DNA of 64,000 nucleotides from Thioalkalivibrio thiocyanodenitrificans ARhD 1 (GCF_000378965.1 NZ_KB900536.1:507583-571582), one strand, 5' to 3'; positions 36,340-45,699 are shown, counted from the first letter of the stretch. Notes: generated from the letters alone by a model not told the origin. Translations and numbers: made by a program.

Positions 36340-36451
36340 TCGTTCGGGGCCGGGCGATTGGGTTAGGAGAAACTGTAGCAGAGACCGCGACAAAGAAAAA
36401 AAGCATGTGCCGCATGGGACTGGCGAGAAGCGGATACAAGGATCACATTGT

Positions 36452-36556
36452 CACAGAGGGCACAGAGGATACGGCAGTGCGGAAAGCCCCCGGATGCAAT
36501 GAATCCGACAGAGGCGTGCAAGAGGATGCTCGCTTCGAAACATCTGGCCCTCTGTG
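36452..36556. repeat. degenerate CACAGAGG-type intergenic palindrome
   Basis: CACAGAGGGC at 36452-36461 is exactly complementary to 36547-36556; the sequences just inside the arms no longer pair well. It lies between the 3' end of the TRAP permease gene and the beta-barrel gene. It belongs by sequence to the same family as the repeats at 17295-17448 and 63251-63361. Confidence 0.55.
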
Positions 36557-36578
36557 GCATGCCCTTCGTACGATACGC

Positions 36579-39329
36579 CTAGACATTGCTCAGTCGTCGT
36601 CGCTGCAGGCCGACAATGATCGACAGCACGGCAAGGGCCGGCAGATAGAACCACTCCGGCGCGGGGCGGTCGGCGGGGATCATGACGCCGGTGATCTGCC
36701 AGCCGCTCTCGATACGCAGCCGTTCCGCCGGGCTGCCGAACGTCACGAAACTCACACTCACCTGATCGCCCAGGACCATGGTGCCGAGTCCCGCCCGGGT
36801 CAGGCGTTCACCCCCCGGGCCGGCATCCCCCATGGGCAGCATGACGGCCCTGGAGACGTCCCTGCCGTCGGCGTCCATGCCTTCCACGAGCAGGCGCAGG
36901 TGACCGCCCGCGGGCGTGGCTTCGGCCAGCGACTCCAGGCGCTGTGGATCAACCGTCTCCAGTTCGGGGTGGAACCGGTCCATCCAGAATCCGGGCACGA
37001 ACAGGGTGAACGCGACCAGCAGAAGCAGCGCCGTTTCCGCCATGCGATTGCGGGTCAGCATGTAACCCTGGGTGGCAGCCGCGAACACCAGCATGCCGGC
37101 GAGGGCCCCGAAAACGGTGAGTGTCAGTTGCCAGGCGCCGGTAATGCCGATGAGCAGCAACTGGGTGTTGAACACGAAGAAGAACGGCAGGGCCACGGTA
37201 CGCAGGCTGTACCAGAAGGCCTGCACGCCGGTGCGGATGGGGTCGGCACGGGCCACGGCGGCCGCCGCGAAGGATGCCAGGCCCACCGGCGGTGTGACGT
37301 CGGCCATGATGCCGAAATAAAACACGAACAGGTGGGCGGCAATGAGCGGGATCAGGAGGTTGTTCTGCGCGGCCAGGTCGACGATCACCGGGGCCATAAG
37401 GGTGGCCACGATGATGTAGTTGGCCGTGGTGGGCAGGCCCAGTCCCAGCACCAGGCAGATCAGCGCGGTGAGCAGCAGCATGAGCAGCAGGTTGCCGCCG
37501 GAGAGCAGTTCCACCAGGTCCGTCATCACCAGCCCGATGCCCGTCATGGCCACGGTGCCGACGATGATGCCCGCCGCCGCGGTCGCCACGCCGATGCCCA
37601 CCATGTTGCGGGCGCCCTGGGTGAGGCCATCGCCCAGATCCTTCAGACCGCGCAACAGCGCGTCCGTGTAGTCGTGGGTGCCTCGGAACAGGGCCGTGAG
37701 CGGTCGCTGGGTGAGCAGGATGAAGAACATGAACATCACCGCCCAGAAGGCGGACAGGCCCGGGGAGAGGCGCTCCACCACCAGGCACCAGATCAGCACC
37801 ACGACTGGCAGGAGAAAATGCAGCCCGCTGCGGATGGTGGGCCCGGGTTCGGGCAATACCAGGTGCGCCTCATCCACCATGTGCGTGTCGGCGACCCGGC
37901 TGGCGATCCAGAGCAGCAGCAGGTAGGTGGCCAGCACCAGCACGGCGATGATCCAGACGGAATACGGTCCGGCGACGGCCTGAATCCATCCCAGGCCGTA
38001 ATAGACCAGACCTGCCAGCACCAGCAGGCCCGATACGGTCAGGCCGAAACCGAGCATCCGGTGCCAGATAGAGACCTGCCGCGCGCGGGGCAGGCCCTCG
38101 AGCCCCATCTTGAGGGCCTCCAGATGAACGATATAAAGCAGGGCGACATAGGCGATCACCGCGGGCAGGAAGGCGTGCTTGATGACCTCCACGTAGGGGA
38201 TGCCCACGTACTCCACCATGAGAAACGCCGCCGCCCCCATCACCGGGGGCATCAACTGGCCGTTGACGGAGCTGGCGACTTCGATGGCGCCTGCCTTCTC
38301 CCCAGACAGGCCCACCCGTTTCATCAGGGGCACGGTGAACGTGCCGGTCGTGACGGTGTTGGCGATGGAGGATCCCGATACCACGCCGGTCAGCCCGGAG
38401 GCCACCACGGCCGCCTTGGCCGGCCCGCCGCGGAAATGACCCAGCAGGGCGAAGGCCACGCGAATGAAATAGCCCCCGGCGCCCCCCTTCTCCAGCAGTG
38501 AGCCGAACAGGACGAACAGAAACACGAAGCCGGTGGATACGCCCAGGGCGATGCCGAACACACCCTCGTTGGACAGCCACTGCTGGGACATGGCCCGGCC
38601 GAAGGACGCGCCCCGATGGGCCAGCATGTCGGGCATCCAGGGCCCGGCGAAGGTGTAGAAGAGAAACACGCCGGCGATGATCATGAGGGCCGGCCCCAGT
38701 ACCCGCCGGGTGGCCTCCAGCAGCAGGGCCATGCCGCACCCGGCGACGATCAGGTCCTGGGGCGTGGGCCGGCCGGGGCGGTGGGCCAACTCCTGGTGGT
38801 AGATGAACAGATAGGCGGCGCAGAAGGCGGCAAGTGCCGCGAGCAGCCAATCCATGGGCGGCACCCGGGTGTCGGGCACAGGGCGCAGATTCGGCCAGGC
38901 CATGGCCAGGATGACGGCGCCGATCCATCCGAATACGCCGGCGCGCGGGAGTTCCGAGAGGTGGTTGTAGGCTGCGAGCGCGAGCACCCCGAGGCCAAAC
39001 ACGACAAAGAACACCCCGGCGACAGGTCGGTGATGCCGCGACAGCGGAGAGTAGGCGGGGAAGGCCAGAAAGGCCAGGAATACCGCAAAGGCCAGGTGAA
39101 TGGCCCGGGCCTGGGTCTCCGGGATGACGAGAAAGCCCAGCCAGTAGCCGAAGGGCGACGCGATCCAGACCTGAAACAGGGACCAGGCCATCGCGGTGGC
39201 ATAGATCAGGCCGCGGGTCAGGGCGCCCGGGCTCCGGGCGCCCATCTCCATGGATGCGGCCATTTGTGCCGGCTCAGCGCTGCCCGGCTCCCCGGCCGCG
39301 GAAGCCGGGGTGTCGTTCCGATCCGTCAT
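36579..39329 (-). CDS. TRAP transporter fused permease (DctQ-DctM, TAXI-associated)
   Basis: A 916-residue membrane protein in which the small (4-helix) and large (12-helix) TRAP subunits are fused. A hydrophobic N-terminal part occupies about 40-200. The large-subunit core includes GVVSGSSIANTVTTGTFTVPLMKRVG near 305 and a second, similar repeat around LCLVLGLGLPTTANYIIVATL near 625 with DVTPPVGLASFAAAAVA near 690. A C-terminal extension of about 130 residues ends in one more membrane helix (LPALAVLSIIVGLQRRR). It imports a carboxylate or amino acid with sodium. Cotranscribed with the receptor gene 28 bases upstream. Confidence 0.95.
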   Translation of the reverse strand: MTDRNDTPASAAGEPGSAEPAQMAASMEMGARSPGALTRGLIYATAMAWSLFQVWIASPFGYWLGFLVIPETQARAIHLAFAVFLAFLAFPAYSPLSRHHRPVAGVFFVVFGLGVLALAAYNHLSELPRAGVFGWIGAVILAMAWPNLRPVPDTRVPPMDWLLAALAAFCAAYLFIYHQELAHRPGRPTPQDLIVAGCGMALLLEATRRVLGPALMIIAGVFLFYTFAGPWMPDMLAHRGASFGRAMSQQWLSNEGVFGIALGVSTGFVFLFVLFGSLLEKGGAGGYFIRVAFALLGHFRGGPAKAAVVASGLTGVVSGSSIANTVTTGTFTVPLMKRVGLSGEKAGAIEVASSVNGQLMPPVMGAAAFLMVEYVGIPYVEVIKHAFLPAVIAYVALLYIVHLEALKMGLEGLPRARQVSIWHRMLGFGLTVSGLLVLAGLVYYGLGWIQAVAGPYSVWIIAVLVLATYLLLLWIASRVADTHMVDEAHLVLPEPGPTIRSGLHFLLPVVVLIWCLVVERLSPGLSAFWAVMFMFFILLTQRPLTALFRGTHDYTDALLRGLKDLGDGLTQGARNMVGIGVATAAAGIIVGTVAMTGIGLVMTDLVELLSGGNLLLMLLLTALICLVLGLGLPTTANYIIVATLMAPVIVDLAAQNNLLIPLIAAHLFVFYFGIMADVTPPVGLASFAAAAVARADPIRTGVQAFWYSLRTVALPFFFVFNTQLLLIGITGAWQLTLTVFGALAGMLVFAAATQGYMLTRNRMAETALLLLVAFTLFVPGFWMDRFHPELETVDPQRLESLAEATPAGGHLRLLVEGMDADGRDVSRAVMLPMGDAGPGGERLTRAGLGTMVLGDQVSVSFVTFGSPAERLRIESGWQITGVMIPADRPAPEWFYLPALAVLSIIVGLQRRRLSNV

Positions 39330-39357
39330 GGAGACTGGGCCTGTCGACCGGGTGGGG

Positions 39358-40344
39358 TCAGTCCTTCAGCAGGCCCGCCTCGCGATAGTAGCGCTTGGCG
39401 CCTTGATGCAGGGGGGCAGAGAGCCCCTGCCGCACCATAGACTCCTTCTCAAGCACTTCAAAGGCAGGATGCATACCTTTGAAAGTAGAGAAGTTTTCAA
39501 ACACAGTCCTGACCAGATGGTAGGCGGCATCCTCGGAGGTGTCCGTGGAGGTCACCAGCGTGGCGCCCACCCCGAAGGTTCGGATGGGGCTGTCATGGCC
39601 CGGGTACATGCCGGCAGGGATGGTGGCGCTGAAGTAGTAGGGGGTGTCGCCCGCCAGGCGGTCGATCACCTCGCCCTCCACGGAGATGATGCGGGCCCCG
39701 CAGGTGGCGATCGGCTCCTGAATGGCGGCTGAGGGGTGACCCACGGTAAACAGCACCACGTCGATGCGGTTGTCGCACAGCGCCTGCCCCTGCTCACGGG
39801 ACGGCAGTTCCGAGGCGAGCGAAAAATCCGACATGCGCCAGCCGTACTCCTCCATCAGGCGTTCCACGGTGCCGCGTTGCCCGGAACCCGGGTTGCCCAC
39901 GTTCACGCGCTTGCCGAGGATCTCCTCGAATCGTTCGATACCGCTGTCCGGGCGCACCAGCACGGTGAAGGGCTCGGGATGCAGGGAGAACAGGGCGCGC
40001 AGGGATTCGTGAGGTCCTGCATCGGCGAATCGGTCGCTGCCGTGGTAGGCATGATGCTGCCAGTCCGACTGGACCACGCCCAGGTTCATCTCGCCCTGGC
40101 GAATGGCGTTGAGGTTGAATACGGAGCCTCCGGTGGACTCCGCGTTGCACCGGATCCCATGGGCATCCTGCTCCCGGTTCATGAGCCGGCAGATGTTCTG
40201 CCCCGTGGGATAGTACACGCCGGTGACGCCACCGGTGCCGATGGTCAGAAAACGCTCCTGGGCCATGACGAAGCCTGTCATGGAGACCAACAAAGCAGTC
40301 ACCAGCAGATGAACGACAAGGCCTTTTGGACGCAGTGAGTTCAT
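39358..40344 (-). CDS. TAXI-family TRAP transporter solute-binding protein
   Basis: A 328-residue periplasmic receptor with a signal peptide (cleavage likely after FVMA near 27). The TAXI hallmark follows directly: LTIGTGGVTGVYYPTGQNICRLMN, then AESTGGSVFNLNAI near 73 and RVNVGNPGSGQRGTVERLM. AAGGAG lies nine bases before the ATG at 40344, whereas the ATG at 40353 abuts it, so 40344 is chosen. It delivers ligand to the fused permease encoded next. The ligand is unknown; glutamate/glutamine-like compounds are known for some TAXI proteins. Confidence 0.93.
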   Translation of the reverse strand: MNSLRPKGLVVHLLVTALLVSMTGFVMAQERFLTIGTGGVTGVYYPTGQNICRLMNREQDAHGIRCNAESTGGSVFNLNAIRQGEMNLGVVQSDWQHHAYHGSDRFADAGPHESLRALFSLHPEPFTVLVRPDSGIERFEEILGKRVNVGNPGSGQRGTVERLMEEYGWRMSDFSLASELPSREQGQALCDNRIDVVLFTVGHPSAAIQEPIATCGARIISVEGEVIDRLAGDTPYYFSATIPAGMYPGHDSPIRTFGVGATLVTSTDTSEDAAYHLVRTVFENFSTFKGMHPAFEVLEKESMVRQGLSAPLHQGAKRYYREAGLLKD

Positions 40345-40444
40345 GATGCTCATCTCCTTGTTGGAATGCGCGGTCCGGGAGGCGGGCCGCACCGCAACGA
40401 CACAGAATGTAGGGGCGAATCCTGTCGGTTGGCTAAAAATACAG

Positions 40445-40450
40445 TATAAT
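40445..40450 (+). promoter_or_regulatory. candidate -10 element for glyA
   Basis: A perfect TATAAT hexamer lies 51 bases before the glyA ATG, in the divergent region shared with the TRAP operon. The -35 position 17 bases upstream reads CTGTCG, a weak match, and TTGGCT at 40429-40434 is too close. The start point is therefore only suggested. Confidence 0.5.
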
Positions 40451-40501
40451 TCGCCTCTTTTTCTGGACACCTTACCAGACGTATTCCCGGGAGTGTAAGA
40501 C

Positions 40502-41755
40502 ATGTTTTCCATACAGATGGGTATCGCAGGATACGACGACGAACTCTGGCAGGCGATCGAATCCGAGGCCCGCCGGCAGGAAGAACACATCGAACTGATC
40601 GCCTCGGAAAACTACGCCAGCCCCCGGGTCATGGAGGCTCAGGGGTCGGTGCTCACCAATAAATATGCCGAGGGTTACCCGGGCAAGCGTTACTATGGCG
40701 GCTGCGAAAATGTGGACATCGCAGAGCAGCTGGCCATCGACCGCGTCAAGCAGCTGTTCGGTGCGGACTACGCCAATGTGCAGCCTCATTCCGGTTCCCA
40801 GGCCAATGCCGCCGTGTACATGGCACTGCTGCAGCCCGGCGACACGGTGCTCGGTATGAGCCTGGCCCATGGCGGACACCTGACTCACGGCGCCAAGGTG
40901 AATTTTTCCGGCAAGCTGTACAACGCCGTTCAGTATGGAATCGACGACCAGGGTTACATCGATTTCGAAGAGGTGGAACGCCTGGCCCTGGAGCACAAGC
41001 CCAGGATGATCGTGGGCGGTTTCTCCGCCTACTCGCGGGAAATCGACTGGCAGAAGTTCCGGGACATCGCCGACAAGGTGGGGGCGTGGCTGCTGGTGGA
41101 CATGGCTCATGTGGCGGGCCTGGTGGCTGCGGGCGTCTACCCGAGCCCCGTGAACATCGCCGATGTGACCACCTCCACGACCCACAAGACCCTGCGCGGT
41201 CCCCGCGGTGGCATCATCCTGGCGAAGAGCAATCCCGAGGTGGAGAAGAAGCTCAATTCACTGGTATTCCCAGGCACCCAGGGCGGACCCCTGATGCACG
41301 TGATCGCGGCCAAGGCGGTGGCCTTCAAGGAGGCACTGGAGCCTGAGTTCAAGACCTACCAGCAGCAGGTGGTGGCCAATGCCCGGACCATGGCGGCCAC
41401 CATGATGGATCGCGGCTACAAGATCGTCTCCGGAGGTACCGATAATCACCTGTTCCTGGTGGACCTGATCGACAAGGGGCTTACCGGCAAGGCCGCCGAC
41501 GCGGCACTCGGCGCGGCCAATATCACGGTCAACAAGAATGCCGTGCCCAACGATCCCCAGTCGCCCTTTGTCACCAGCGGCATCCGCATCGGTACCCCCG
41601 CGATCACCACGCGCGGTTTCGGCGAGCAGGAATCCCGCGATCTGGCCGGCTGGATCTGCGACGTGCTGGATGATCACGAGAACACCGGGATCATCGAACA
41701 GGTCAAAGCGAAGGTCCTCGACGTGTGCGCACGTTTTCCCGTCTACGGCAATTGA
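40502..41755 (+). CDS. glyA: serine hydroxymethyltransferase
   Basis: A 417-residue PLP enzyme that interconverts serine and glycine with tetrahydrofolate. It shows [19 protein letters not shown] near 30, [10 protein letters not shown] near 64, and the PLP lysine in [14 protein letters not shown] near 230. GGGAG precedes the ATG at 40502. It heads the glyA-nrdR-ribD cluster and provides one-carbon units that complement the serC/serA genes at 16-18 kb and could use glycine from the glyoxylate aminotransferase. Confidence 0.98.
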   Translation: MFSIQMGIAGYDDELWQAIESEARRQEEHIELIASENYASPRVMEAQGSVLTNKYAEGYPGKRYYGGCENVDIAEQLAIDRVKQLFGADYANVQPHSGSQANAAVYMALLQPGDTVLGMSLAHGGHLTHGAKVNFSGKLYNAVQYGIDDQGYIDFEEVERLALEHKPRMIVGGFSAYSREIDWQKFRDIADKVGAWLLVDMAHVAGLVAAGVYPSPVNIADVTTSTTHKTLRGPRGGIILAKSNPEVEKKLNSLVFPGTQGGPLMHVIAAKAVAFKEALEPEFKTYQQQVVANARTMAATMMDRGYKIVSGGTDNHLFLVDLIDKGLTGKAADAALGAANITVNKNAVPNDPQSPFVTSGIRIGTPAITTRGFGEQESRDLAGWICDVLDDHENTGIIEQVKAKVLDVCARFPVYGN

Positions 41756-41757
41756 GG

Positions 41758-41822
41758 CATGAGGTGGCAAGCAGTGCCTTTCCCTTGCCACTTGAGACTT
41801 GCCACTTGAGACTGCACTCATG
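41758..41822. repeat. intergenic repeat between glyA and nrdR
   Basis: A 14-base unit CTTGCCACTTGAGA is repeated exactly in tandem at 41784-41797 and 41798-41811. CATGAGGTGGCAAG at 41758-41771 is nearly complementary to the unit, and CATGAG at the left end mirrors CTCATG at 41817-41822 at the right end. The right end contains the nrdR start codon (41820-41822). Confidence 0.65.
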
Positions 41823-42338
41823 AGGTGCCCCTTCTGCGGAGCCCCCGACACCCGGGTGATCGATTCCCGCCTCGCCGGTGAAGGCGACCAGGTGCGCCGG
41901 CGCCGGGAATGTCTGTCCTGCTCGGAACGTTTCACCACCTACGAGAACGCGGAGCTCAACATGCCGCGTGTGGTCAAGCGCGACGGTTCCCGGGAGCCTT
42001 TCACCGAGGAGAAGCTCAAATCCGGAATGCTGCAGGCACTGGAAAAGCGCGCCGTGTCCACGGACCGGGTGGAGGAGGCCGTGGCCCGCATCAAGCGCAA
42101 ACTCCTGGGTCAGGGGGAGCGGGAGGTGTCCTCCCGGCACATCGGTGAATGGGTCATGGAGGAACTGCGCGGGCTCGACCAGGTCGCCTACATCCGTTTC
42201 GCTTCCGTATACCTGAGCTTCGCCGACGTGCAGGCCTTCCGGGAGGTGATCGAGCGCCTGGAGAAGGACCTGACCCCCGAGATGCGCAAGCACCAGATGC
42301 CGTTACTGGGGGATGAGGAAGAGAATGGACAGGATTAA
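41820..42338 (+). CDS. nrdR: transcriptional repressor NrdR
   Basis: A 172-residue regulator of ribonucleotide reductase genes. The N-terminal zinc ribbon is MRCPFCG...CLSC..RFTTYE with four cysteines, and the ATP-cone domain covers about 49-139 ([18 protein letters not shown]...). It binds NrdR boxes upstream of nrd operons when loaded with dATP/ATP. The start is the ATG at 41820. The C-terminal residues NGQD and the TAA stop are encoded by the arm of a palindromic repeat, so the tail is unlikely to be conserved. The glyA-nrdR-ribD order is conserved. Confidence 0.96.
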   Translation: MRCPFCGAPDTRVIDSRLAGEGDQVRRRRECLSCSERFTTYENAELNMPRVVKRDGSREPFTEEKLKSGMLQALEKRAVSTDRVEEAVARIKRKLLGQGEREVSSRHIGEWVMEELRGLDQVAYIRFASVYLSFADVQAFREVIERLEKDLTPEMRKHQMPLLGDEEENGQD

Positions 42339-42424
42339 CAGGAGTTTTCATGATTTACAGGGTATTAAGAAATATTTTTAATGCATTTTATAAATCCTGA
42401 AAAGTCCTGTTAATCCTGTCCATT
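42324..42424. repeat. GGACAGGATT-type palindrome, nrdR-ribD gap (copy 1)
   Basis: AATGGACAGGATTAACAGGA at 42324-42343 is the exact reverse complement of 42405-42424. The 61 bases between are very AT-rich compared with the surrounding genome. The left arm contains the last four codons and the TAA stop of nrdR. Similar copies lie at 43552-43648 and 44344-44449. Confidence 0.85.
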
Positions 42425-42437
42425 GCCTTAGAGACCG

Positions 42438-43553
42438 GTGAACAACGAAACCGACATCCGCCACATGGCCCGGGCGCTGCAGTTGGCGCACCGGGGTCTG
42501 TACACCACGGATCCGAATCCGCGGGTCGGCTGCGTCATCGTTCGCGACGGCCGGGTGGCGGGCGAGGGTTTTCACGTGCGTGCCGGTGAGCCCCATGCAG
42601 AGATCCTGGCGCTGCGCTCGGCCGGAGACGCGGTGCGGGGGGCGACGGTCTACGTGACCCTGGAACCCTGCGCCCATCATGGCCGTACGCCCCCTTGCGC
42701 CGACGCCCTGATCGCGGCCGGGGTGGGCCGCGTGGTCGCCGCCATGACCGACCCCAACCCCCGTGTGGCGGGGCAGGGCCTCGCGCGGGTGGCCGGGGCG
42801 GGTATTGAGACGTCGGCCGGTTTGCTGGAACGGGAGGCGCGAGCCCTCAACCCGGGATTCGTGAGCCGCATGGAACGGGGCCGGCCCTTCGTGCGGATCA
42901 AGCTTGCCATGAGCCTGGACGGGCGCACCGCCATGGCCTCGGGCGAAAGCCGATGGATTACCGGCGAGGCGGCCCGTCACGATGTGCAGCGATGGCGGGC
43001 CCGGGCAGGTGCGGTACTCACCGGCATTGGTACGGTGCGTGCCGACGACCCGGGTCTGGACGTGCGCGTCCCGGCGCAGGCCCTGGGGATCGGCGGCGAG
43101 GTTCGCCAACCACTGCGGGTGGTCCTGGACTCGCGCCTGGAGTGCCCGCCGGATGCACGACTGTTCAGCGCCGGGGGCCCGGTGCTGGTGCTGACCGGCG
43201 AGACGGATGCGGCACGATATCTCCCGCTGCAGGCCCGGGGTGCGGAGGTGTTGCCGGTGACCCTGGCCGGTCGGGGCGTGGACCTTTCTGGGGTCATGAC
43301 CCTGCTGGCGAGGCGCGAGGTCAACGAGTTGCATGTGGAGGCAGGTCCCCGGCTATGCGGCGCATTGATGGAAGCGGGGCTGGTGGACGAACTGGTGATC
43401 TACATGGCCCCGCACCTGATGGGCAGTACCGCCCGGAGCCTCGTGGAACTCGGGGTGGAGACCATGGACGAGCGCATCGCACTGGAGATCGGGGACATCC
43501 GCGCCGTGGGCGAGGACTGGCGCATCACCGCGCGGCCGATGAGGACATCTTAA
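42438..43553 (+). CDS. ribD: bifunctional riboflavin deaminase/reductase
   Basis: A 371-residue two-domain enzyme of riboflavin synthesis. The N-terminal zinc deaminase has HAEILAL near 54 and PCAHHGRTPPCADAL near 79, supplying the zinc ligands and catalytic glutamate. The C-terminal reductase (about 150-365) has RIKLAMSLDGRTAM, WITGEAAR and the GIGTVRADDP motif. It uses a GTG start at 42438. It lies in a ribD-ribC-ribBA-ribH-nusB order typical of gammaproteobacteria. Confidence 0.97.
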   Translation: MNNETDIRHMARALQLAHRGLYTTDPNPRVGCVIVRDGRVAGEGFHVRAGEPHAEILALRSAGDAVRGATVYVTLEPCAHHGRTPPCADALIAAGVGRVVAAMTDPNPRVAGQGLARVAGAGIETSAGLLEREARALNPGFVSRMERGRPFVRIKLAMSLDGRTAMASGESRWITGEAARHDVQRWRARAGAVLTGIGTVRADDPGLDVRVPAQALGIGGEVRQPLRVVLDSRLECPPDARLFSAGGPVLVLTGETDAARYLPLQARGAEVLPVTLAGRGVDLSGVMTLLARREVNELHVEAGPRLCGALMEAGLVDELVIYMAPHLMGSTARSLVELGVETMDERIALEIGDIRAVGEDWRITARPMRTS

Positions 43554-43648
43554 TGGACAGGATTGGCATGAGTTTTCAGTATTAACAGGACATTAAGAGA
43601 TTTTCTTAATTCATTTAATCCTGAAGACTCATGTCAATCCTGTCCATT
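43552..43648. repeat. GGACAGGATT-type palindrome, ribD-ribC gap (copy 2)
   Basis: The 28-base arm 43552-43579 is the reverse complement of 43621-43648 with two mismatches. It begins inside the ribD stop codon (TAA at 43551-43553) and ends 28 bases before the ribC start. The central 41 bases are AT-rich. Confidence 0.85.
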
Positions 43649-43676
43649 CTCGCTCTTAACAGAGAGAACCAGAGCC

Positions 43677-44342
43677 ATGTTCACAGGCATCATCCAGGCG
43701 GTCGGCGAGATCGCCGCCATCGAGCCCAGGGGAGGAGACTCCCGCCTGCAGGTGCGTACGGGCAAGCTGGATCTGTCCGACGTGCGTCCCGGAGACAGCA
43801 TCGCCGTCAACGGCGTGTGCCTCACGGCGGTGGAGCTGCCCGGTGACGGATTTGCGGCGGACGTGTCGGGTGAGACGCTCTCGCTCACCACGCTCGGTGC
43901 CTTGAATACTGGTGACCCGGTGAACCTGGAAGAGGCCCTGACGCCCACCACGCGCCTGGGCGGACACCTGGTCAGTGGCCATGTGGACGGGGTGGGAGAG
44001 GTGCTGGCAATGCGCGACGACGGACGCTCGGTGCGCTACGATATGCGCGCCCCGGAGGGGCTTGCGCGCTACATTGCATCCAAGGGTTCCATTTGCGTGG
44101 ACGGCGTGAGCCTCACGGTGAACAGCGTCGACGGCGCAGTGTTCTCGGTGAACATCGTGCCCCACACCCGGCAGGAGACCACCTTCAGCACCTACCGGGC
44201 GGGCACCGGGATCAATCTCGAGGTGGACCTGATCGCCCGCTACCTGGAACGGCTCCTGCTCGGCGAAGAAGCGGCCCAACCCGGCTCGCGCCTGACGGAG
44301 GCCTTCCTGGCGGAACACGGGTTCCTCGGCAGGCACAAGTGA
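43677..44342 (+). CDS. ribC: riboflavin synthase alpha subunit
   Basis: A 221-residue protein with the tandem lumazine-binding folds: MFTGIIQAVGEI at the start, NGVCLTAVEL near 43, and the second-repeat counterpart VDGVSLTVNSVDG near 141. It dismutates two lumazine molecules to riboflavin, using the product of the ribH-encoded enzyme. Start at ATG 43677. Named ribC or ribE in different species. Confidence 0.96.
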   Translation: MFTGIIQAVGEIAAIEPRGGDSRLQVRTGKLDLSDVRPGDSIAVNGVCLTAVELPGDGFAADVSGETLSLTTLGALNTGDPVNLEEALTPTTRLGGHLVSGHVDGVGEVLAMRDDGRSVRYDMRAPEGLARYIASKGSICVDGVSLTVNSVDGAVFSVNIVPHTRQETTFSTYRAGTGINLEVDLIARYLERLLLGEEAAQPGSRLTEAFLAEHGFLGRHK

Positions 44343-44343
44343 T

Positions 44344-44449
44344 AATGGACAGGGTTGACAGGATAGTTCAGGAAAAACAGGATTATCTGGTTTAAAAAAA
44401 AGTTCTAATATACTGTTAATATTGAAAATTCCTGTTCATCCTTTCCATT
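44344..44449. repeat. GGACAGGATT-type palindrome, ribC-ribBA gap (copy 3)
   Basis: AATGGACAGGGTTGACAGGA at 44344-44363 pairs with 44430-44449 with about four mismatches, around an AT-rich centre that contains an eight-base A-run. It begins one base after the ribC TGA stop. It is the most diverged of the three copies. Confidence 0.7.
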
Positions 44450-44489
44450 CGGTCTTTTCATGAATGAAGTCTACAGCACCGGGATGACC

Positions 44490-45599
44490 ATGCCCTTCAA
44501 CAGCACCGAAGAGATCATCGAGGACCTGCGCCAGGGGCGCATGGTGGTCATCGTGGACGACGAAGACCGCGAAAATGAAGGCGATCTGCTCATGGTCGCC
44601 TCCATGGTGCGCCCGGAGGACATCAATTTCATGGCCCGTTACGGGCGCGGGCTGATCTGCCTGACACTGACCCGTGAGCGCTGCCGGCAACTGAATCTCC
44701 CCCTGATGGTCACCGACACCAACGATCAGCACGGCACCAACTTCACCGTTTCCGTCGAGGCGGCCGACGGGGTGACGACGGGCATCTCTGCCTACGATCG
44801 TGCCCACACCATCCGCACGGCAGTCGCCCCCAATGCGCGGTCCTCTGACCTGGTGCAACCGGGACACGTGTTCCCGCTCATGGCTCAGCCCGGCGGCGTG
44901 CTGGTGCGCGCGGGCCACACCGAAGCGGGCTGCGACTTTGCGCGTCTGGCGGGCTTCGAGCCGGCGGCGGCCATTGTCGAGATTCTCAACGAGGACGGTA
45001 CGATGGCGCGGCGTCCGGATCTGGAGAGATTTGCGCAGGAGCATGGTCTCAAGATCGGCACCATCGAGAATCTGATCCGCTACCGCATCGAGAATGAGAA
45101 GAGCGTGGAGGTCGTGGCGGAGACGCCCTTCCCGACGGAAATGGGTGAGTTCAGGCTGGTGGCCTTCGAGGACATGATCGCCCGGGAGGTGCATCTTGCC
45201 CTGGTCATGGGCGACATTCGGGGTGAGACACCCACACTGGTGCGTGTTCACGTGGAGCACACGTTGTGCGATTCGCTGGCCTACAACGGACCCCAGTGCG
45301 GGTGGCCCTTGCGCGATGCGCTGTCGCGCATCGCCGAGGCGGGCACCGGCGTGGCCGTGATCATCCGCAAGCCGGAGTCACCGCGGGAACTGGTGCGCCG
45401 CATCCGGGAGATGGCCCTGGCCGACCGGGGAGAGGTCACGGAACACGAAACCGAGCCAGCGGAACTGCGCACGCATGGTGTCGGCGCACAGATTCTCGCC
45501 GAACTGGGTGTGCAGAAGATGCGGCTGCTCTCCGCACCGAAGCGCTTCCACGGGCTGGGTGGCTTCGGACTGGAGGTCGTGGAGTATGTGAATGACTGA
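44490..45599 (+). CDS. ribBA: 3,4-dihydroxy-2-butanone 4-phosphate synthase with degenerate GTP cyclohydrolase II-like domain
   Basis: About 369 residues. Residues 1-200 are an intact DHBP synthase: DDEDRENEGDL near 24, GLICLTLT, DQHGTNFTVSVEA and RAGHTEAGCDFARLAG. Residues about 205-365 resemble GTP cyclohydrolase II, but the zinc site is altered: where RibA has a VHSEC...RCDCG pattern this protein reads VHVEH...GPQCG. The second domain is therefore probably not a cyclohydrolase, and a separate RibA is expected elsewhere. The ATG at 44490 aligns best with RibB proteins; ATGs at 44460 and 44484 are alternatives. Confidence 0.9.
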   Translation: MPFNSTEEIIEDLRQGRMVVIVDDEDRENEGDLLMVASMVRPEDINFMARYGRGLICLTLTRERCRQLNLPLMVTDTNDQHGTNFTVSVEAADGVTTGISAYDRAHTIRTAVAPNARSSDLVQPGHVFPLMAQPGGVLVRAGHTEAGCDFARLAGFEPAAAIVEILNEDGTMARRPDLERFAQEHGLKIGTIENLIRYRIENEKSVEVVAETPFPTEMGEFRLVAFEDMIAREVHLALVMGDIRGETPTLVRVHVEHTLCDSLAYNGPQCGWPLRDALSRIAEAGTGVAVIIRKPESPRELVRRIREMALADRGEVTEHETEPAELRTHGVGAQILAELGVQKMRLLSAPKRFHGLGGFGLEVVEYVND

Positions 45600-45699
45600 T
45601 CAGAGACATGATGCAGGATGCAGGATTCAAGACAGGGAGGTCGCCTCTGTGGTGGATCTGCCGTATCGTTGCCGATAATCCTCTGGACAGACTGGACTG

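Noticed and set aside
41758-41822. CRISPR-like short tandem repeat
   Set aside because: Only two directly adjoining 14-base copies without spacers and no cas genes; it is part of an intergenic palindrome.
42340-44489. Possible FMN riboswitch in the riboflavin cluster
   Set aside because: The spacers are palindromic repeats without the conserved RFN core; nothing resembling it precedes ribD, ribC or ribBA.
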